The notes beneath the pieces are model-generated. The model was not told the origin of the DNA and searched no databases. It saw only the letters and a program-made list of their open reading frames with translations. From assembly GCA_024763185.1 (NCBI GenBank), contig JANTFY010000131.1, forward strand, positions 1 to 6,720: a stretch of DNA of 6,720 nucleotides, in the 5' to 3' direction. Positions 5,774-6,720 of the stretch are shown here, piece after piece. The number at the start of each line of letters is the position of its first letter. The first letter of the stretch is position 1. The translations under genes and the position numbers were made by a program. Source of the DNA: Gammaproteobacteria bacterium (lineage in GTDB: Bacteria; Pseudomonadota; Gammaproteobacteria; GCA-001735895).

Positions 5774-6720
5774 ATGCGAGTTGTGCTTTTTAAAACCCTG
5801 TTAATCATCTGCCTGTTGCCTGTGTTAAACGTCAAGGCCACCACAACTGCAAATGACGAGGATTATGAGCAGGCTTTTGAACTCGGTTTCAACGACGCCC
5901 CGCTGCTGCGCGAGATAGAGCATCCCCCCTGGTTCAAGGACTCCTTTCTGGATTTACGCGAAGACCTGAAGGAAGCCCTTGAAGCTGGTAAGCAGGGCAT
6001 CGCATTGTATTTTGGGCAAAAAAACTGTGCCTACTGCAAGGCGCTGATGGATATCAATTTTAAAAAGCCGGATATCGTCAGTTATGTTCGTGATCATTAC
6101 GACGTCATTTCACTGGATATCTGGGGAAGCCGCACCATCACCTTGTTCGATGGCAGTGAGATCACAGAAAGTGAGCTTGCCGTGCGTGAACAGACCAACT
6201 TTACCCCGTCACTGATTTTCTATGATGAGCGGGGTAAACCCGCGTTCAAGATGCGGGGGTACTATAAACCCTATCGTTTTCAGGCGGCCATGAAATACAT
6301 TGTGGAGGATTTTTATAAACAGGAAAGTTTTCGCGACTACCTGGAAAGGGCAGATCCGCCCCCTCGTTTTGAAGATGATGATCTGAACGAACATGAGCAG
6401 TTTCTCAAGGGACCGGTAGTGCTCGACCGGCGCGCAGCGTTGGGTGATAAACCGCTGGCGGTGATTTTTGAGCAGCAACAATGCCATGCCTGTGACCAGT
6501 TACATTCCGAACCACTCAACAATGAAACTACCAAACAGTGGCTAAAAGCTTTTGAACTGCGCCAACTGGATGCCTGGTCCGATACCCCGGTTATAATTCC
6601 CTCCGGTGAAAAGTTAAGCGCGCGTGACTGGGCCGCCAGGCTGGGTATTCACTACCTGCCGACCACGGTATTTTTTGATGAATCCGGCCGCGAGATTATA
6701 CGAATCGATTCAGTGGTCAA
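5774..6720 (+). CDS. Secreted tandem thioredoxin-domain protein, SoxW-like (3' partial)
   Basis: The window holds 315 complete codons with no stop; the gene continues past the right edge. The N-terminus (MRVVLFKTLLIICLLPVLNVKA) is a typical short signal peptide, so export to the periplasm is expected. Two thioredoxin-like domains follow. The first has the redox motif C85-A-Y-C88 after IALYFGQKN and the cis-proline at T144-P145 (NFTPSLIFYDERGKP). The second has C237-H-A-C240 after LAVIFEQQQ and the cis-proline at L295-P296 (YLPTTVFFDESGRE). Both resemble the SoxW thioredoxin-related family (COG2143), whose members are usually single-domain reductants in sulfur oxidation. An internal duplication is inferred. 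The substrate is unknown, and no sox gene is in the window. An in-frame ATG at 5684 preceded by AGGAAG is an alternative start, but it would put 30 residues before the signal peptide. No good ribosome binding site precedes 5774. Confidence 0.85.
   Translation, partial: MRVVLFKTLLIICLLPVLNVKATTTANDEDYEQAFELGFNDAPLLREIEHPPWFKDSFLDLREDLKEALEAGKQGIALYFGQKNCAYCKALMDINFKKPDIVSYVRDHYDVISLDIWGSRTITLFDGSEITESELAVREQTNFTPSLIFYDERGKPAFKMRGYYKPYRFQAAMKYIVEDFYKQESFRDYLERADPPPRFEDDDLNEHEQFLKGPVVLDRRAALGDKPLAVIFEQQQCHACDQLHSEPLNNETTKQWLKAFELRQLDAWSDTPVIIPSGEKLSARDWAARLGIHYLPTTVFFDESGREIIRIDSVV

Noticed and set aside
6209..6534. Minus-strand frames opposite the thioredoxin gene
   Set aside because: The plus strand here encodes a clear thioredoxin-domain protein that extends past the window edge; the opposite frames are chance.

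Overview
This looks like chromosomal DNA of a Gammaproteobacterium of moderate GC. It is tightly packed, has long conserved genes, and shows no mobile element, RNA gene or CRISPR array. The lineage guess is an inference. It rests on the IbaG-type BolA protein, the soluble diguanylate cyclase with a long helical N-terminus, the orphan FliL-like protein and the SoxW-like thioredoxin. The last is common in, but not restricted to, sulfur-oxidising groups.

Layout. Positions 1-1980 (+) hold a methyl-accepting chemotaxis protein cut at its N-terminus by the window edge. Facing it on the minus strand is a two-gene unit, 3215 down to 1988: a PfkB-family sugar kinase that most resembles ketohexokinases, whose last codons overlap the start of a small Rieske [2Fe-2S] protein by 8 bases. 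A bulged hairpin covers the meeting point of the chemoreceptor and Rieske genes. Divergent from the kinase, across 127 bp, is a soluble GGDEF diguanylate cyclase (3343-4863, +). It converges on a BolA/IbaG gene (5116 down to 4886, -). That gene is divergent from a secreted or membrane-anchored FliL-family protein (5176-5595, +), with a palindromic promoter-like element between them. A 178 bp gap with small hairpins follows. The last gene, a secreted protein with two thioredoxin domains (CAYC and CHAC), starts at 5774 and runs off the right edge.

How the genes may work together. The chemoreceptor, the c-di-GMP synthase and the FliL-family protein all belong to the motility/sessility decision, though they lie in separate transcription units. 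The Rieske protein, the BolA protein (a family that works with monothiol glutaredoxins on Fe-S clusters) and the double thioredoxin point to Fe-S and thiol redox. I see no gene order that defines a known or new multi-gene defence or metabolic system. The least ordinary items are the tandem-domain thioredoxin, the kinase/Rieske coupling, and the FliL-like protein outside any flagellar operon.
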